Below, in pieces: positions 44,529-55,223 of a DNA stretch of 64,000 nt. Positions within the stretch are counted from its first letter, which is position 1. The number at the start of each line of letters is the position of its first letter. Under the pieces are notes generated by a model. That model saw only the letters and a list, made by a program, of their open reading frames with translations. It was not told the origin of the DNA and ran no database searches. The translations under genes and the position numbers were made by a program. The DNA is from Ophiobolus disseminans (taxonomy: Eukaryota > Ascomycota > Dothideomycetes > Pleosporales > Phaeosphaeriaceae): positions 207,235-271,234 of the forward strand of contig MU006239.1 of assembly GCA_010093685.1 (NCBI GenBank), written 5' to 3'.

Positions 44529-46610
44529 ATGCATGCAAAAAATGAGAAAAAGCTCACGAAATCCTCACTTTCGGCACGCACCCCCGATGCCCCGCCTGCT
44601 CACCCACCATGTCGACGTGCCATTCCACCACCATGCACCGACATGACCTCCCGGACCGCCAGTCCAGCGATTGCCGTGCACCGCTTCCAGGCGTCCCTCT
44701 ACGCCCGCTTAACCGATGAGGAGATCCTGATCAATTACGGCAGCATCCTGACGCAATATCCCCAATACCGTGCCACCTTCCTGGCCTCGCTCGACGCGTA
44801 CGCCCTCGGCATCATTGAACCGATCAGAAACCATGCGTTCAAGTCCAACGCCAACGCACACGCTGATTACAACTACCTCCTCGAGCGCGGGCGGTGGAGA
44901 CTGACCTTCCAGGACCTCGACATCTCTTTCTGTTGTGACTGGACGACAGCCGTCTTCCTTAAAGCCCTTCGTCGCGTCGAGACACATACCAGCGCTTCCT
45001 TTGCTGAGGTCGTCCAGCTCGTCGAAGCTGAACGGCGGCGGCGGCGACACAATAAGTACAAGGCGTCTCAGGTGACCGCCGTATGCCAGTCTCTGAGGCA
45101 GGAAGAGCAGCGTGCATGGCAAGAGGAGACAGCACAAGCGCAGTCTGAGGAACCATCGGTGGCCTTTGATACCGTGCCGAGCTCGCCTTCCATTGAGGTG
45201 GCGCGAAAACAGCCTGCGCCTCTGAGCTCCAGCCCATCCTCTGACGGCCTTTTCGTTGGCCAAGGTTCCGACATTGACGGCAGCGATATGTTGCATGAGA
45301 AAGTCGAGCTAGCTTCAGAGCTGCAGCACCTGGAAAGTGGTGTACTCACCCTCAAGGAAGACGAACAGAAAAGCAGCGATCTTTCCATGCATCTTACGTC
45401 GCCCAGGAACTCAACTACTACACTGCCGACAGCAGTGTCACTCGCGTCGTCGAGCGAGGCGGGCCCAAGCACGTCCTACATCACGACCATTATCGACGAC
45501 CTGCGGCCAGAGCAGCGCCTCCGCGGCATCACGATTGCCGAGCTTCTGCGCACCTTCCTCCCTCGCTCCGTCGCCCGTATGTTCAATCCTTCCGACCCCG
45601 AGCACATCATCCAGCAAGTCACGTCCGGTCTGAAGCATGGCCTCCCAGGAGAAGTAGCCGTCATCGCCTACGTTTGCATCAGCCTGCACTGGTTTGGGGT
45701 GGTCTACAATCCAAAGACGAGAACGGTGTCGAGACTAGACTCTCTTGTAGATCATGTCTCAGAGGAAGAGGCCGCGGCCTGTCAGAACTCATTCCTGCAG
45801 AGCATAAGAGAGTATGCAGGAGACGACGACGGACCGATCGATGACGGCACCCTGCAACTGCCGCAACAAGACAATGCGTACGACTGTGGGGTATATCTGG
45901 TGGTTAGCTTTCTCCGGATGGTGGCCTCCTCGGACGTGTCAGAGTCAATCTGCGGAGCTTTCTACCGCGCCTTGTTCACCAACTTCCTGCAGGTCGTCGA
46001 CGACGAGACGAAGTTTAAGGGTCTTCCTTTCCTCGAGCAGCCGGAGGGTAATGCAGGAGAACCTTTGGTATCTAGCCTAAAACGAGAGCGCGCCCACCTT
46101 AAGAAGCTGCAGGCGTTCCATTCCGCCGCACCGAGCGCCTTGACCCTTTTCTCCAATCTTACAGCCGTGCTGAAAAAGACGATGGCCAGGTTAGGCCACA
46201 ACATCGACGACACCACTTCGTTGCTGTCGCAGCTACCCAATACCCGCGGCATCTTCCACGGCTTCGCACGCAGCCAGCTCCTCGCTCACGACGAGTACGC
46301 AAAAGCCCTCGCCCACCTCTTACAACGCCTCCAGCGCGAACAAGACGCCATCAAAAAGGCCAACCGTGCCGCGCATCGCATGACATCCATCCTAACGGGT
46401 ATCACGTCAGCTCTTCCCGCGCGCATTTCTCTCACGCGATCGGCTATTTCCATGGCGGAAGAGGAAGTCAAGGCTGATATCAAGCTCAAACGCAAGAGAG
46501 AAGAGCGAATTAATATAGAAAGGGAGGATCTTGCGAAGAAGATGCGGATGCTGGAGGAGGAGCGGAGTTTGATTGAGATTGAGTTGGGGAGTTTGGAGGC
46601 GGTGGTTTGA
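44529..46610 (+). CDS. Ulp1-like cysteine protease (C48) with C-terminal coiled coil, 693 aa
   Basis: Single open frame. The catalytic set of the Ulp1/SENP fold is in place: His387 (SLHWFGVVY), Asp404 (SRLDSL), Gln447 (QLPQQDNA) and Cys453 (YDCGVYLV). This family cleaves SUMO or other ubiquitin-like tags from proteins. Residues 1-320 are not recognised beyond a low-complexity Ser-rich middle; 550-690 are helical and end in a charged coiled coil (ADIKLKRKREERINIEREDL). The annotated start is the longest; ATG 44643 (residue 39) removes a Pro-rich leader and has a purine at -3. Codon use and composition are ordinary for the island. Specific substrate unknown; transposon-linked Ulp1-like proteases also exist in fungi, so a mobile origin cannot be excluded. 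Confidence 0.85.
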   Translation: MHAKNEKKLTKSSLSARTPDAPPAHPPCRRAIPPPCTDMTSRTASPAIAVHRFQASLYARLTDEEILINYGSILTQYPQYRATFLASLDAYALGIIEPIRNHAFKSNANAHADYNYLLERGRWRLTFQDLDISFCCDWTTAVFLKALRRVETHTSASFAEVVQLVEAERRRRRHNKYKASQVTAVCQSLRQEEQRAWQEETAQAQSEEPSVAFDTVPSSPSIEVARKQPAPLSSSPSSDGLFVGQGSDIDGSDMLHEKVELASELQHLESGVLTLKEDEQKSSDLSMHLTSPRNSTTTLPTAVSLASSSEAGPSTSYITTIIDDLRPEQRLRGITIAELLRTFLPRSVARMFNPSDPEHIIQQVTSGLKHGLPGEVAVIAYVCISLHWFGVVYNPKTRTVSRLDSLVDHVSEEEAAACQNSFLQSIREYAGDDDGPIDDGTLQLPQQDNAYDCGVYLVVSFLRMVASSDVSESICGAFYRALFTNFLQVVDDETKFKGLPFLEQPEGNAGEPLVSSLKRERAHLKKLQAFHSAAPSALTLFSNLTAVLKKTMARLGHNIDDTTSLLSQLPNTRGIFHGFARSQLLAHDEYAKALAHLLQRLQREQDAIKKANRAAHRMTSILTGITSALPARISLTRSAISMAEEEVKADIKLKRKREERINIEREDLAKKMRMLEEERSLIEIELGSLEAVV

Positions 46611-46884
46611 GGGGGGTGGGTGTATATGGCGCTTACGGTGTACGATTAATGACGACGTGTAGCGGAGTTTTTCACGGTCGGCGAGGGGAATCTATGGTGA
46701 TGTGGAGTGGGACTTGTCGCAACGAGTGGTGTGGTTGAAAGCGGGTGGAGTTTATACGTATACCTCTCTGAATCTACTTTGGTACTTGAAGCCGTTGTCG
46801 CCCTATGATAATATTGCGCTGAACTCATGGTGATGTCGCGCAGTACAAGGGAGGGGTGGCGACGATAGCGGTTGTTAGCATGTT
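46611..46884. other. 3' flank of the protease gene
   Basis: No gene recognised. Probably holds the 3' untranslated region; leads into a degenerate repeat array. Confidence 0.4.
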
Positions 46885-47880
46885 AATAGTGAGATTCGTC
46901 ATCGAATATGTGTCGCCTACGAGTCGCATAGCCCACACGGTTGAAAGAGTAAGCAGCGGAGGAGCGCGAGTGCTTGTCGTTGAGATTGAGTAGGGGAGAG
47001 TTTAGGTTTAGAGAGGAGTGTTGACGAGGACGGTTGTGGGGTGTGAATGGGAAGATGTAGTGTTAAATAAATGTCGCGTAGAAGCTGCATGGCTGGCGCG
47101 GGCTGGCGGGAGACTAAGCGGCGGATGCGAATCTGTGCAGGTCTCTTTGGTATGGTAGGGGTTTGAGAGGAGAAGAGGAGACCTTGGGAGAGAGTGGTGG
47201 TATCGGCCCTAGGGTGTTTAAATGCTAAACATTGTCATTGAATATTCGTCGCATGCGAGTTGCATAGCTAGCCCGACCGGGGTCTGAGCGGTGGACGCGA
47301 ATGTTTGCATCTCTCGTTGGCGAGATGAGCGTTGGGTTTGAGAGGAGGACTGGTGATGCTGACGGTGTTGATAGAAGCATGGGACGCGCCTCAATGAGTT
47401 TCAATATTCTTGGCGGAGGCCCGGATCGGATGTGCGGCCGCAATCATGGACGCGAAAGTTTGTAGCTCTCGTGGGCGATGGCGGTGTTTGGGGTGAGGTG
47501 AGTGGCGATGGTTGTGACGCTGGCGGTGTTGATGGGAGACTAGGTAGGATGCATCTCAGATGCGCCCCATTACTCTCTGAATCCTTCGCGAGACATTCAT
47601 TGGGATGTGCAGTTATAGTGAAGTACGCTAATGTTTGCAACTCTCGTTGGCGGCGTCATCTGGGCCGTATTCTGGTTGAGGTGAGGGGAGATCGTCGACT
47701 GTGGTGATAATGGGGGGACTCAATACTGAGACACGCCGCGATGACTGTAAATGATCTTAGCATAGCCGTGGCTCAGATGCGAGGCGGCTGTCATGGTTGC
47801 GACTACCTACAGCTCTCGTTGGCGACGTTAGTGTTTGTGTTGAGGGGAGCCTGGCGGCGATGTTGATGAAGAGACAAACC
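46885..47880. repeat. Degenerate tandem array, unit about 155-175 bp
   Basis: About six diverged units. One landmark, CTCTCGTTGGCG or close variants, recurs near 47142, 47311, 47466, 47641 and 47813; another, TCATCGAATAT..CGAGTCGCATAGC-like, recurs near 46899, 47064 and 47236. Mutations are not confined to RIP sites. Open frames over it (e.g. 47797-48078) are unlikely to be genes. Confidence 0.7.
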
Positions 47881-48111
47881 TCCGAGGCTGACCAGATCTC
47901 TTGGCGTGATTGCGATTCGGCTCGGCTACCTGGCCGCAGTGATGGATGCAGTAAGAGCGAACCTTCTCAGGGGGGCAGGTTGAACGCGCTGGATGCCCCC
48001 CTTGCATCACAAGTCGAGGTCCTTGCAGCATGTGGCGCCAACGAAGCGAGGATGAGGCTCTGCTTAGCGCTAGTTTAGCAGATTATGGGGTGCATGACAC
48101 TAGACATGGTA

Positions 48112-50211
48112 CCGTGCCCGTGCGCGGGTCGCCCCAAAAACAACATGCTCACCACCACAAAAATGAGGTCATTGTCAACGCTACACTAGCTATTTTGACT
48201 TAACTCTTTGGTACAGTGACTAGCAACAAGCTCGCAATAACTTTGTGTTATTTATACTTAGATGGAACGTTAATGGTGCGGCCACGAGAGTTGACTTTGG
48301 GTGGTGCAGCTAGTACAGCCTCTGGCAACGGCGCGACACATCCAGAAACGCCACTGCGTTTCTAGCGCTTGGACTTAAGATGGGGGGATAGTTGAGGCTC
48401 TCCTCTTGCCTAGTTGGGACATTTGAGCAGCTTTTTTGGTGTTTTGGGCTGCCATTTTGGCCACCCGGGCAGCTGCCTTGTCAGCCTTCTCTTGATCCTT
48501 CAGCATTCTGGCTCTCTCTCTCGCAACACGTTTCTCCTCCGCTATCTGATCTTTGTAGAGCTTGTAACAGCCTTAAGCCCCTTCTTGTTTGCCTTTGCAA
48601 GCATTTCTTAGTGTTGTTTCTGAGCCTTCACAGCCTCACAAGCACAGGCCTCTCTAATCTTTTGCGGAGACTAGAAGTTGGCACCACGGTAGTACTCCTC
48701 CCTCTGCTGCAGGTCGAGAGGCTTGCCAACCTTCCTGTGTCTCTTTTTGATCGTAAGAGCCTCTCTCAAACCGTCGTTCTTAGTGTGTAGTAGCTCGTTT
48801 TGTACGGCTAGTGAGTGGAGCGTTTGGGAGAGCGTTTTCGAGTCATCTGCTATGCGATCGCTCACTGCAGAGCGTATAAGACGCTCCATCTGACGCTAGT
48901 TGTTCGGAGTGGGAGAGGTGGGTCGTGCGCGCGCCTCTGAGGTATCGTCTGCCCAGCGTTTCAATATAATCTCTAAGTTGATAAGCTATATACCAGTGCT
49001 CTCAAAGGCCTTTGGGATGAGCTCTGGGGTGAGAGAGGCCTCCCAGGACCTCTAGAATAGCGGGAAAAAGTCGCCTTTTGTGACAGGTACTAGGCCTTGC
49101 GTTCGGTGGAGGTGTCCTGTGCGCTTAGTGGAGTACGCCGTTGAGAGAGGTTTGAAGAGGACAACGTCAAGTGGCTGCAAAGTACGGGTACTATGGGGTG
49201 AAAACACGGCTAGCAGTATGCTATGAGCACTGCAGTAGTTAAAAAAATCCCTTCTAACATAGCTGCCATAGCCGTTAATTATAAGAAGACGCCAATTGCA
49301 ACCTTGGCGCGCTTTTTTCCTTGTAAAGCGATTAAATACCTACTCTAATTAGGCCAATCCAATGTCATTATTGCTCCACCTGGTGGGTGAGTAAGCCACT
49401 AAGACACTATGCTTTCTAGCTTCAATTTCAGCCACCCATGAGGACCGTATTGACCTAGAGGTGGAGGCATAGATAAGTGCTAGTGGCAGCGTTGTCCTAT
49501 CTGCGCAGACGGCTGCTATGAGAGTTATCTACTCTCTCGGGCTATCTTGGAGTGGTGAGGTGACCCATCTCTGCTCCCAAACCCAGCAACTGAGCACGCA
49601 TTTTGAGTGTCCTAAAACGCCAATCATAAAGACCTTTCCGTCCATATTGTATGTGTGTTTGGGCTGTACATCATACTGCTTTATCTGAGCATGTAGTAGT
49701 TTAAAATAGAGCTTGTACTTGACTCTGGAGTTGGCGTTGTGGCGGAGAGCGTCTATCCCGGAGGTCTATTTTGTGATGAGTTGATCGTGTTGTCACTTCA
49801 AAAAGCGCGTCACCTTTGCCTTGCTTACGGGCTCTGTGGCTACTTGAGACGCGGAATTCTCTATCATCTTTCTTGTAGGCGGCAGCGCTCTCTCCGTAAG
49901 GTCGTTAATGTATTGTACGAGTGCAGCCTCATGTTGTGGGTTAGTTTCTGTTGATAGACTTTCTGCTCATCTTAGGACCTCTAACGGCCCTTGTGCCTTT
50001 GCGTAAGCGTACTGTTGCTAATGCCGAACTTTCTAGCAATTGCCCAGTACGAAAAGTGCTCTCCTAGTTTATGCAGTTCGATTTCTGCAATTGCATCATC
50101 AATTGGTGCCATAGTGGTTGAGTTATGAGGCGTCGCGCAAAGTGGCTTGTCTGTTGTTATGGTGGGGTTGGGCCGACCCGCGACGTGGGGCGACCCGCGC
50201 ACGGGCACGGT
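48112..50211 (-). mobile_element. pogo/Fot1-type DNA transposon (2.1 kb) with TIRs
   Basis: Terminal inverted repeats of about 24 bp (CCGTGCCCGTGCGCGGGTCG at the left, its complement at the right) flanked by TA on both sides, the target site of the Tc1/mariner-pogo superfamily. The length fits Fot1-like elements. It contains a decayed transposase on the minus strand and ends 111 bp upstream of the BTB gene start codon. Confidence 0.9.
48600..50112 (-). pseudogene. pogo-type DDE transposase, decayed
   Basis: Starts MAPIDDAIAEIELHKLGEHF at 50112, the N-terminal helix-turn-helix; after a frameshift it reads RHKGTRAVRGPKMS. In a further frame KYKLYFKLLHAQIKQYD precedes YNMDGKVFMIGV (about 49620-49660), the first DDE block, where the residue after Asp reads Gly instead of the usual Glu. 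The C-terminal piece 48671-48889 (LLHTKNDGLREAL..QQREEYYRGA) matches the family's helical tail. Several stops and shifts; no activity expected. Confidence 0.7.
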
Positions 50212-50322
50212 AATTGGCGGTACCTACATTTTCAGCCTTGGTGCTGTTGCCTGCACACTGAGGATGTCGCAATATTGACATCGTTCCCTTGCCACGACAC
50301 GTTCATCCATCGATCTATCACG

Positions 50323-52965
50323 ATGGCGAAAAAGAAGAAGTCTAGTGCGCAGGAAAATAGCGAGACGACCACTTTCCTCGATCAAGCCGCCGAGAACAAT
50401 CTCCACGCAGGAGAAACCGCAGCTGTGAAGGACAATCCACCCACTCCACTCAGCATGAGAGCGGACGAAGCAGCAGCAGACGCAAGGAAGAAGTCAAAAC
50501 CAGAAACTCAGGAGTCCACAACATCGTATGCTGAAACCTGGCGCCGATGATTCGGGATCATCTTGCTAATGACCACATGCAGTCCTTACGCCTGCGGCCC
50601 TGTCGCAATTGATTGCGGCCCGGGGCTTGCAACCTATTGGACGCCAAAACATCTCCTACGTTCGCCGAAGTGGTCAAACACCGAAGCCGGAGGGACGCTA
50701 TGCCTTCCGGGCGTGAGTGCGGCTACGGGACATACACTTGTCCATTACCTCTACACGGGCGCATATCAAACACTTGAAGCAAAAGGAGAAGATGCAGTGG
50801 CACTAGCACACACCGAATTTAAGCAAGCCCTCTTGACCTTTGTTCTTGCTTCCACATACGAATTGCAGGACCTCGAAAGGCTCGCGCAAGAGCAGATCGA
50901 GATACATGGCAGGCAAATGACTCTCGTTGAAGTTCTAGACGCCGTGAGGAAGGAGTTTTCGAAGTTGGCCTGGTCCTGGTTTCACGAGTACCTGCAGGCT
51001 AGAGCTGGGGAACAATTCAACCTCGACCATACATTCTTTACAAGCAAAGCCTTCATGGGGAGCGTAGGTAAGGGAACACTGCACCGGTTTATGACATGCC
51101 ATCTTCTTGAGATGTTCAGCGACAAGCTTACTCACACGCTGCAAAGTCAAGACAGCCGCTACCCAGATGAAGAGAAGCCCGATGAAGTGTTAAAGGATGT
51201 CGAGGATGCGGCTGTAAAGACGGAGCACCAGTCAGCAAGCGCAGCCAGTGATGCAATTTTTTTCGAATTTCCGAACGCACCTTGTGAAGACATGAACGAT
51301 GTCATATCGCTGGAGAATTCTTCGCTTCCCGATTGCGCAATCTCAGAAGATCATATCGAAGACGTTCCATACCCAGAAGTCAGCGAAGACCCGAGCGTGG
51401 TAGAGCCCGATCCTACCCGAGTACACAAAGAGCTGTACGATCCAACATATGTGGTCGAGGTCGAGAAGCACGACGTTCTAGTTCCAGAGTATGAAGTAGG
51501 AGAACCCGTCCAAGGGTTCGTCGAACCACGTCTTCCTAAAGTTCTCAAGGGCGAAAATGGGGATGGATATGGAGGTGATGAATCAAGTCTGACATTGAAG
51601 CAAAGAAAATTGAAGAAGAAAGCCGAAAGGATGCGTTTGAGGGAGGAGGAAGAGCTGGATCGTTTGAAGAAGAAGGAGGAGAGGCGTTTGAGGAAGGAGG
51701 AAAAGAAATATATGAAGAAGGAAGAAGAGGAGCGTTTAAAAAAAGAAGAAGAGGAGCGCTTGAAAAAGGGGGAACATGAGCGACTGTCCAAAGAAGCCGA
51801 AGAGGAAGCCGAGTGCAAGAAAAAGGAAGAAGATGATGCGGCGGCCGTAGTAACTAGTGCAGCTGATGGTCTATGTGGGACACATGCGATTCCAGCTAAC
51901 GACGACTGGGCATCATTCACCGCGACAACAACCAGTGGAAAGAAGAAGAAAAGCAAGAAGATGAAGGTAAGTGACCTCGGCTACGTAACATCTTGAATGG
52001 CTCTGATCATGACTCAGGCAAAGTCGACACTGGTATCGCCTACACCACTCCTCACTGAGCCAGCAACGACTTTTGATGACACCAACCCTGACGGTGTAAT
52101 CGGCTCGAAAATCGCAGCTGGTAGCTACGGCAATCCTTTGGATTCTACCGTCTACAAGAAGAAGTGCCTAAATGGACTTGACGTCAATTTCGACGTATCT
52201 GAAAGTGCGACGGATGCTGGTCCGATAGCAGAAGAGCAGCCAGCGGAAGACGACGGCTGGGGCTTCAGCAAAGCTGCCATCAACACGACGAAAAAGGGGG
52301 CGGAAGATGCACTGATTGACGACATAATACCTGATCCTGAGCCTATACTAGCTCCAGTTCTTGAAAAGCAGGACGATCGTGACCCGTGGTCGTTCACTTT
52401 CGGCACCGAGGTACTGGCAGAGCCCGAAAAGGCATCTGAACCAGAAGCTGCAAAAGAAGAAAACTCGTGGGGGTTTGTGTCCTTTGCACCCATCAAGAAG
52501 AGCAAGAAGGGAAAGAAAAGCAAGAAAGGCTTCGCCGTCTTGATTCCAGAACCCACGCAAGAAGAGCGCGTTCTCGAGCCTGAACCTGAACTGGCACCTA
52601 CATTCGCCGAAATTCTACCCGAGCCCGTACCCGAAGTGAATAAGGAAGAGCAGAATGAAGATGGAGATTGGGGCTATAAGTCTATCTGGGGCCCAGGTAA
52701 GAAGGAAAAAGCGGAGCAAATCCCACCGCCCGAACTCAGCGCTGAACAAGAAGCGATCTCAGAGCCAGAGATGGGACCTCAGCCCGAGCCGCCATCAATC
52801 CCAGATGAATCCACGCCAGAAACCTCGAGCATACTCTGTCCCCGCCGCGCCCAGCACCTTTTGAAGGGCGATCGTTGGACATCGTGTGAACGATGCCGCG
52901 CGATGCTGCGAGAGGTCGCGTTAAATATAGCGAAGGAGAATATGGCGGTGTTGCTTGAGGAGTAG
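50323..52965 (+). CDS. BTB/POZ-domain protein with W-G-F / poly-Lys repeats (844 aa, 3 exons)
   Basis: Exons 50323-50525, 50583-51966 and 52018-52965. Introns: 57 bp (GTATGC..branch GCTAATGA..CAG) and 51 bp (GTAAGT..CTGAT..CAG); both are multiples of three and each carries the in-frame stop (50548, 51994) that would otherwise split the gene. Residues ~69-165 fit fungal BTB domains (PYACGPVAIDCG, LLRSPKW, ATGHTLVHYLYTGAYQTL). BTB domains mediate dimerisation and often recruit cullin-3 ligases. Residues ~404-490 are a Lys/Glu coiled coil. From ~510 on, a motif recurs: DDW-A-SF, DGWGF, DPWSF, NSWGF, DWGY, three of them followed by Lys-rich runs (KKSKKGKKSKKG). The C-terminus holds Cys pairs (ILCPRR...SCERC) that could bind a metal. 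Role unknown. Confidence 0.85.
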
Positions 52966-53299
52966 GAACAAGTAGGGTGCTGGATCTGAATTGGGTTGGT
53001 TGTTGGTGTAAGGGCGTGGTATGACGGCCTTGAGATGTGTGTACAATGAAACGAGACCTTAAATCGGTTACCGCTCCACTTGGCCTATTCATTCACGTCG
53101 CGTTGTGTTTAGATGGCTCGTGATCGGAGTTGCTATCAGTCAGTTCAGTCAGTTGTCAGTCCAGATATAGCCCAAAACTGACAGTTTGAGCGACTTGGAC
53201 TGAACTGACTGACTGCCAAGGCGTCCTGGAGCCATGATCTGACAACTGATTTGACTGCCAAAATCTAGGCTTAGTGTTGAACTAACTGATGAGCTGTCA
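52966..53299. repeat. Inverted-repeat-rich spacer between BTB gene and transposon block
   Basis: No gene. Around 53136-53205, AGTCAGTTCAGTCAGT.. is answered by GGACTGAACTGACTGACT on the same strand, giving an imperfect inverted repeat with a ~45-nt centre; further CAGTCA/TGACTG copies follow to 53290. No flanking duplication could be assigned, so a MITE is only possible. Confidence 0.5.
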
Positions 53300-53398
53300 T
53301 GTTAGATTTAATAAGGTATTAGAACCTAATAATAGATAAGATGAATTGATAATAATGTGTTGTATTGTCTTGTTCTCTAGTGCAGGCAGAGTTTAACC
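53300..53398. repeat. LTR, family A, left half (right half at 60290-60394)
   Basis: Starts TGTTAGATTT and stops at ...GTTTAACC, where a hAT-family element is inserted; the LTR resumes at 60290 with the same GTTTAACC and ends ATCTAATA at 60394. It marks the border between the undamaged island and the right transposon block. Confidence 0.8.
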
Positions 53399-53608
53399 TA
53401 GGCTGGTAAATGGGTATAGGTTGGGTTGGGGTTGGGTTCAGTCACGTGATGACCCGGGTATGACCCAACCCCAACCCATATATTTTGCGCTAGTATGGGT
53501 ATAGGTTAGGTTGTAGTCGCACTGACCTGTAGTTAGGGTTAGGTCGCACGGACTGCGTCACAGTTAGGTTATGTATTAGTCTACTTTTTATTTGTAGAGC
53601 TCTTAAGA

Positions 53609-53680
53609 TAAGGGCGAGGATAGGGCCGAGGATAGGGTCGAGGATAGGGCTGAGGATAGGGACAAAGATAGGGATGAATA
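53609..53680. repeat. 13-bp tandem repeat
   Basis: About five units of GAGGATAGGGYYG (y = C or T), later units diverging to AAAGATAGGGATG. Inside the left arm of the hAT element. Confidence 0.85.
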
Positions 53681-53917
53681 CGGGGACTTAACACCCTCGC
53701 GTTGGCAGCTTCTAGTTCGAAAACAGATTAGGCTGACACTATTTGATAAACAACTTAAGACAAATAAGCAATTAAGTAGACGTAGTGCGCGTGCATAAAT
53801 ATCAATTGTTTTAGAGTTTTGTTATGTTTATGTAATGCTGTAGGCTAAGGTATAATAAAAAGACGTGATAACCTAGTGCATAAACCCCACACTGAATTCA
53901 ACGGCACTTAACCTGTA

Positions 53918-54239
53918 ACAGCGTAGGCAAGATCAAAGATATCCGAATGCGGTGTAAATTAACTTAGAGGCATATAGGAGTGCGTAGAGACTTAGAAACC
54001 TTAGATTGTCTAACAACGCCTATAGGCCTTGTACAAAAGGATATTAAAAAACTACTAAGCTATCTACAGGACTAGCTTGACTAAATACACCTGATGAAAC
54101 ATGCACCCGTCCTCGTAGGATCCGGAGGATCCGGAGTCGGGCCGGATGCGAAGCGGGGTTGAAGCGGACCCGATACAGGGACAATGTAGAGGCAAGTGGA
54201 GGCAAAGCGGCAAAGCCTAACTATAGAATAAGGTGTTTG
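53918..54239 (+). repeat. Gypsy-1-related fragment
   Basis: The first ~190 bp match 427-620 closely, and the rest matches loosely (shared GGAGTCGG, CTAACTATAG). The copy here is GC-richer with fewer RIP changes (CCGGAGGATCCGGAGTCGG), so it shows what the damaged 5' region of Gypsy-1 looked like. Confidence 0.6.
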
Positions 54240-55028
54240 TGTAAGGGGCTAGGCTAAAGACAGCAGGAAGGCTAGGTTGAACAAAGATGAATTCGATGGA
54301 GTCTATCTAGAGCCAGAGAGCAGGCTGACTTTATAGCAGACTGCTAGCTTCTGGAAGTTTCTACATACATTGGCATTTGTCAGCTGTTAGAAGAATATAT
54401 CTTGTTCTAGCTAGTTCCCGGACATTCCAGGACATTCTAGGACATTCTATAATGTTCTAGGACATTCTATAACGTTCTATGCTCTTCTATTAAACCGAAG
54501 TAACTCTACTAAGGATAGTAGAGGTCTAACCTCTTACATTACCCCCCCTCTCCAATCTATGTGCAGTAGTGTTATGTCTGAAGTACTGCCCTTTATCGCC
54601 TCTTCTAAATCTAGCTAGAAGCAACTTAGAGCGTTGATTGCGGTATAGAGCAGTGAAGGTTTCCTACTTATCTAGAGCAGTGTTGTCTTTAAGATTTTCT
54701 GCTAGCTCAAAAGTTGTTAGGGCATATCTAGTCTATTTAACCTTAAAGAACAGTCTGTTTCTGTAGGTCACTTTAGCTATAATCTATTCCACTTCTAATT
54801 CTAGTTCTCTATTAACTAGGACAGGTGCTAGTTAAGTGTCGTTATTAGGCTAGCTAGGGAAGGGATCTAAGGAGGCTAGCCTTAGGCGGTTAATATAGAA
54901 GACATTGTAGATGCCTAGTAGTGTGTTAAGCCTAACTAAGTGTAGGCTAATAACCTTAATAACTATGTATTTAGCATTCTTCTAGTCAAGTTTCTTGTTT
55001 AGTCTTCTATTTGACAGTTGTTTCCTGT

Positions 55029-55223
55029 TGTTAGATTTAGTAAGGTATTGAAACCTAATAATAAATAAGATAAATTAATAATAATCTTCTGTTCTAGTGT
55101 TCCCTAGTTAAGTGCGGAGTTTAACTAGGTGTTAGATCTAGTACTAGTGTGCCAAGGCGCTTGTGCCCGCCTCTCCTGTTTCTTTTAGTGTTAGTAGCCT
55201 TACAGCACCCCTAATATCTAACA
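55029..55223. repeat. Solo LTR, family A, inside Gypsy-4
   Basis: 195 bp, TGTTAGAT...ATCTAACA, with an exact 5-bp duplication CCTGT on both sides. Younger than Gypsy-4. Confidence 0.9.

Noticed and set aside
32010..53300. Starship-type giant transposon as carrier of the island
   Set aside because: No tyrosine-recombinase captain gene or defined ends were seen in the window; this cannot be judged beyond its borders.
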